The notes beneath the pieces are model-generated. The model searched no databases and was not told the origin of the DNA. It saw only the letters and a list, made by a program, of their open reading frames with translations. A DNA stretch of 12,729 bases from assembly GCA_002400405.1 (NCBI GenBank), contig DHFM01000036.1, positions 1 to 12,729 of the forward strand, in the 5' to 3' direction. Shown here piece by piece: positions 11,704-12,729 of the stretch; the first letter of the stretch is position 1, and each line of letters starts with the position of its first letter. Origin of the DNA: Candidatus Moranbacteria bacterium UBA4824. GTDB lineage: Bacteria > Patescibacteriota > Minisyncoccia > Moranbacterales > UBA2206. A program made the position numbers and the translations under genes.

Positions 11704-11823
11704 ATAGAAAGTTATAAATTGAAACTTTTTCGCGTTAAGAAATTTATCCTGTTTGAGGCCCGACGCATTTGGTCGGGTCGAGTTATAAATTTTAGCGAAA
11801 AAGTTGAAAATTTATCTTTCTAT
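11704..11823. repeat. Long nested palindrome P2 (120 bp)
   Basis: Arm pairs are ATAGAAAG (11704-11711)/CTTTCTAT (11816-11823), ATAAATT (11714-11720)/AATTTAT (11809-11815), AACTTTTTCGC (11723-11733)/GCGAAAAAGTT (11795-11805), AAATTTAT (11740-11747)/ATAAATTT (11785-11792) and CCCGAC (11759-11764)/GTCGGG (11772-11777). All pairs are perfect and nested. It abuts the right terminal repeat at 11824. Confidence 0.82.
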
Positions 11824-11920
11824 GAGCTCGGATGGCCTTTTTCTTTTTTGCCACTTTTCTTTTGGGAAAAGAAAAATGGCGTGGAGTTTCTGGTGATAGA
11901 TAATTAGTTTTTGCAGAAAC

Positions 11921-11948
11921 AAAAAGTTCAGGCGAGACGCCTGAACTT
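11921..11948 (-). terminator. Rho-independent terminator for pth
   Basis: The 11-bp perfect stem AAGTTCAGGCG/CGCCTGAACTT (11924-11934 and 11938-11948) has loop AGA on the + strand. On the - strand it is followed by TTTTTG (11925-11920), so it terminates leftward transcription coming from pth through the GTCAT repeat. Confidence 0.8.
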
Positions 11949-11965
11949 GCAAGAAAAACAAAAAA

Positions 11966-12103
11966 TTGTCATTCTGAGCCCCGCCACGAGCGGGATAAAC
12001 TCTGCGTAGCGGAGTCGAAGAATCTGCTACTTCATAAAACAGGTAATAATATATAGTAGATCCTTCGACTTCGTCCGAGTACGGACTTCGCTCAGGATGA
12101 CAA
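11966..12103. repeat. GTCAT-ended palindromic repeat, copy 2
   Basis: Ends TTGTCATTCTGAGC (11966-11979) and GCTCAGGATGACAA (12090-12103) are inverted repeats, 13 of 14. Inside, AGTCGAAGAATCTGCTAC pairs with GTAGATCCTTCGACT (ending near 12071) and GTCCG-AGTA-CGGAC forms a hairpin. It has the same end design as 9118-9238 but a different interior, so it is a sibling family. It lies 4 bp from the pth stop codon and within its 3' untranslated region. Confidence 0.8.
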
Positions 12104-12123
12104 ACTTTTATAAAAGTTTGTCA
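12098..12123. repeat. 26-bp perfect palindrome over the pth stop codon
   Basis: Bases 12098-12123 (TGACAAACTTTTA and its exact complement) join the last six bases of the GTCAT repeat with the final codons of pth. There is no T-run after it on either strand, so it is not a standard terminator. Confidence 0.7.
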
Positions 12124-12701
12124 ATTTCTTCTAAAATATCCTCGGATATTTTTTCTATTGTTTCAATTTCTGTATATGAAAATTTTCCAAGCACAAAATC
12201 ATGACCTGAAATTGGGCAAGATTCTTTCTCTTCGGGAGTTTTTCCAATTCCAACTCTGATGCGTCGGAATTTTTGAGTTCCTAAATTATCAATGATATTT
12301 TGGACGCCATTGTGGCCGGCGGAAGATGAGTCGGTGGCGATTTTATATTTTCCCAATGGAATGTCGATGTCATCGTGAATGACGATGATGTCATCAGGAG
12401 TTAGTTTATAGAAATCTAAAATTGCTTTGACGGAGACCCCGGAAAGATTCATGAAAGTCCGTGGCTTGATTAATAAAATTTTGTTGTCTTCTACGCCATC
12501 TCCCTCTCCTGTCGCGAGTACGCGACATCCTCTCCCAAAGGGAGAGGAGGCTAATGAAATTTGAGAATTAAATTTTTTGTTGAATTCAAAATCAGGAAAT
12601 TCCCAAACCTTTTGAATTTTGTCGAGCAACATAAACCCGGCGTTGTGGCGGGTGTTGTCATATTTTATTTCGGGATTGCCGAGACCGATAAGTATCTTCA
12701 T
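12108..12701 (-). CDS. pth: Peptidyl-tRNA hydrolase, 197 aa
   Basis: Cleaves peptidyl-tRNA released from stalled ribosomes and recycles tRNA; essential in most bacteria. Motifs are IGLGNPEIKYDNTRHNAGF (residues 5-23) with catalytic His19 and substrate-binding Asn9, KPRTFMNLSG (79-88) with Asn85, VIHDDIDIPLG (107-117) with Asp110, and SSAGHNGVQNI (126-136) with Asn131, followed by RIRVGIGK. All active-site residues are intact. The start is ATG 12701-12699. A further upstream in-frame ATG (12722) would add MFHVICF, not seen in the family, and lies in an ATGTTTC word repeat. Residues about 51-72 (SSPFGRGCRVLATGEGDG region) are encoded by a palindromic repeat and have no counterpart in usual Pth, where this loop is short. 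Its terminator lies at 11921-11948. Confidence 0.95.
   Translation of the reverse strand: MKILIGLGNPEIKYDNTRHNAGFMLLDKIQKVWEFPDFEFNKKFNSQISLASSPFGRGCRVLATGEGDGVEDNKILLIKPRTFMNLSGVSVKAILDFYKLTPDDIIVIHDDIDIPLGKYKIATDSSSAGHNGVQNIIDNLGTQKFRRIRVGIGKTPEEKESCPISGHDFVLGKFSYTEIETIEKISEDILEEIDKLL
12496..12552. repeat. Palindromic repeat inserted in frame in pth
   Basis: CCTCTCCC (12529-12536) pairs with GGGAGAGG (12540-12547) around AAA, GTCGCG (12511-12516) with CGCGAC (12521-12526) around AGTA, and CCTCTCC (12503-12509) can alternatively pair with GGAGAGG (12541-12547) as outer arms. This GC-rich patch differs from the AT-rich gene around it, and its translation interrupts the normal join between the FNSQIS and NKILLIKP segments. 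Confidence 0.78.
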
Positions 12702-12729
12702 AAAGCATATAACATGAAACATGAAACAA
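12702..12729. repeat. ATGTTTC word repeat upstream of pth
   Basis: Read on the - strand, TTTCATGTTTCATGTTATATG precedes the pth start. It is a short reiterated word of the same kind as the other spacers. The window ends here, so its full extent and any promoter cannot be judged. Confidence 0.4.

Larger units (their letters stand above)
11478..11880. mobile_element. 403-bp multi-palindromic element with about 57-bp terminal inverted repeats
   Basis: The left end (11478-11536) and right end (11824-11880) are inverted repeats of each other, both carrying C/TACTTTTCTTTT-type hairpins and ending inward in CCGAGCTC and GAGCTCGG. The left end folds alone as a perfect 14-bp hairpin around CCCGC (11478-11510). 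The right end folds as a 14-bp hairpin with one mismatch around GGG (11850-11880). Between them are two long nested palindromes (11525-11653 and 11704-11823) and a 50-bp single-stranded-looking spacer. There is no credible ORF. This could be a miniature mobile element, a REP/BIME-like repeat or a large structured RNA continuing from the upstream promoter. Confidence 0.65.

Noticed and set aside
11719..11907. 62-codon + strand ORF in the palindromic region
   Set aside because: It reads straight through palindrome P2 and the right terminal repeat, has no SD and no -10 box at leaderless distance, and its sequence (PFSFLPLFFWEKK) is simply the translated hairpin.
12702..12722. Upstream ATG 12722 as the pth start
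   Set aside because: It would add MFHVICF from the ATGTTTC repeat ahead of the conserved MKILIGLGN start.
1..12729. Recoded TGA (code 25)
   Set aside because: TGA terminates uppS, yjbQ and the first small gene at the expected protein ends and conserved Trp residues use TGG.

Overview
This window looks like a chromosomal segment of a small, AT-rich, fast-diverging bacterium, most likely a Candidate Phyla Radiation (Patescibacteria, Parcubacteria/Moranbacteria-like) lineage. That placement is inference. It rests on AT-rich genes full of AAA/GAA/ATT codons, short but complete versions of housekeeping enzymes, core genes that mostly lack Shine-Dalgarno (SD) sequences, spacers made of reiterated AT-rich words, and divergent family members (uppS, trxB). 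TGA acts as a stop (uppS, yjbQ and the first small gene end in TGA) and Trp is TGG, so the Gracilibacteria/SR1 recoded code is not used.

Layout. The + strand opens with the Gly/Met-rich tail of GroEL and its terminator (1-102). Two small unrecognised genes follow (223-516, 703-942), each with a strong SD. Next come a polyprenyl (GGPP-type) synthase and a divergent cis-prenyltransferase (UppS), the lipid-carrier branch; thioredoxin and an unusual thioredoxin reductase; a 146-bp MITE-like element; an AbiEii-type toxin/antitoxin-like pair with its own palindromic promoter; malic enzyme behind two tiny chained ORFs; YjbQ and protein-isoaspartate methyltransferase; the cell-wall transglycosylase MltG; the AAA+ ATPase RarA; and a 3-methyladenine DNA glycosylase. 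Peptidyl-tRNA hydrolase lies on the - strand at the right edge.

The most unusual part is the roughly 920-bp gene-free stretch between the glycosylase and pth (11185-12107). It starts with a strong terminator and then the best promoter of the window (consensus -35, 17-bp spacer, TGn-TATACT). That promoter faces no gene but a rod-shaped candidate small RNA whose hairpin loop shows CCCUCCUU, the complement of an SD. Directly after it lies a 403-bp element with about 57-bp terminal inverted repeats, each end folding on itself, enclosing two nested palindromes of about 120-130 bp. Then come a - strand terminator and a GTCAT-ended repeat abutting pth.

Recurring themes are: (1) leaderless-type promoters with the -10 box 6-8 nt before the ATG (uppS, antitoxin-like gene, mltG, and an orphan ATG upstream of rarA), several with a palindrome over the -10; (2) palindromic repeats inserted in frame inside conserved genes (rarA, pth), like Rickettsia palindromic elements; (3) several families of intergenic repeat elements. 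No tRNA, rRNA or CRISPR array was seen.
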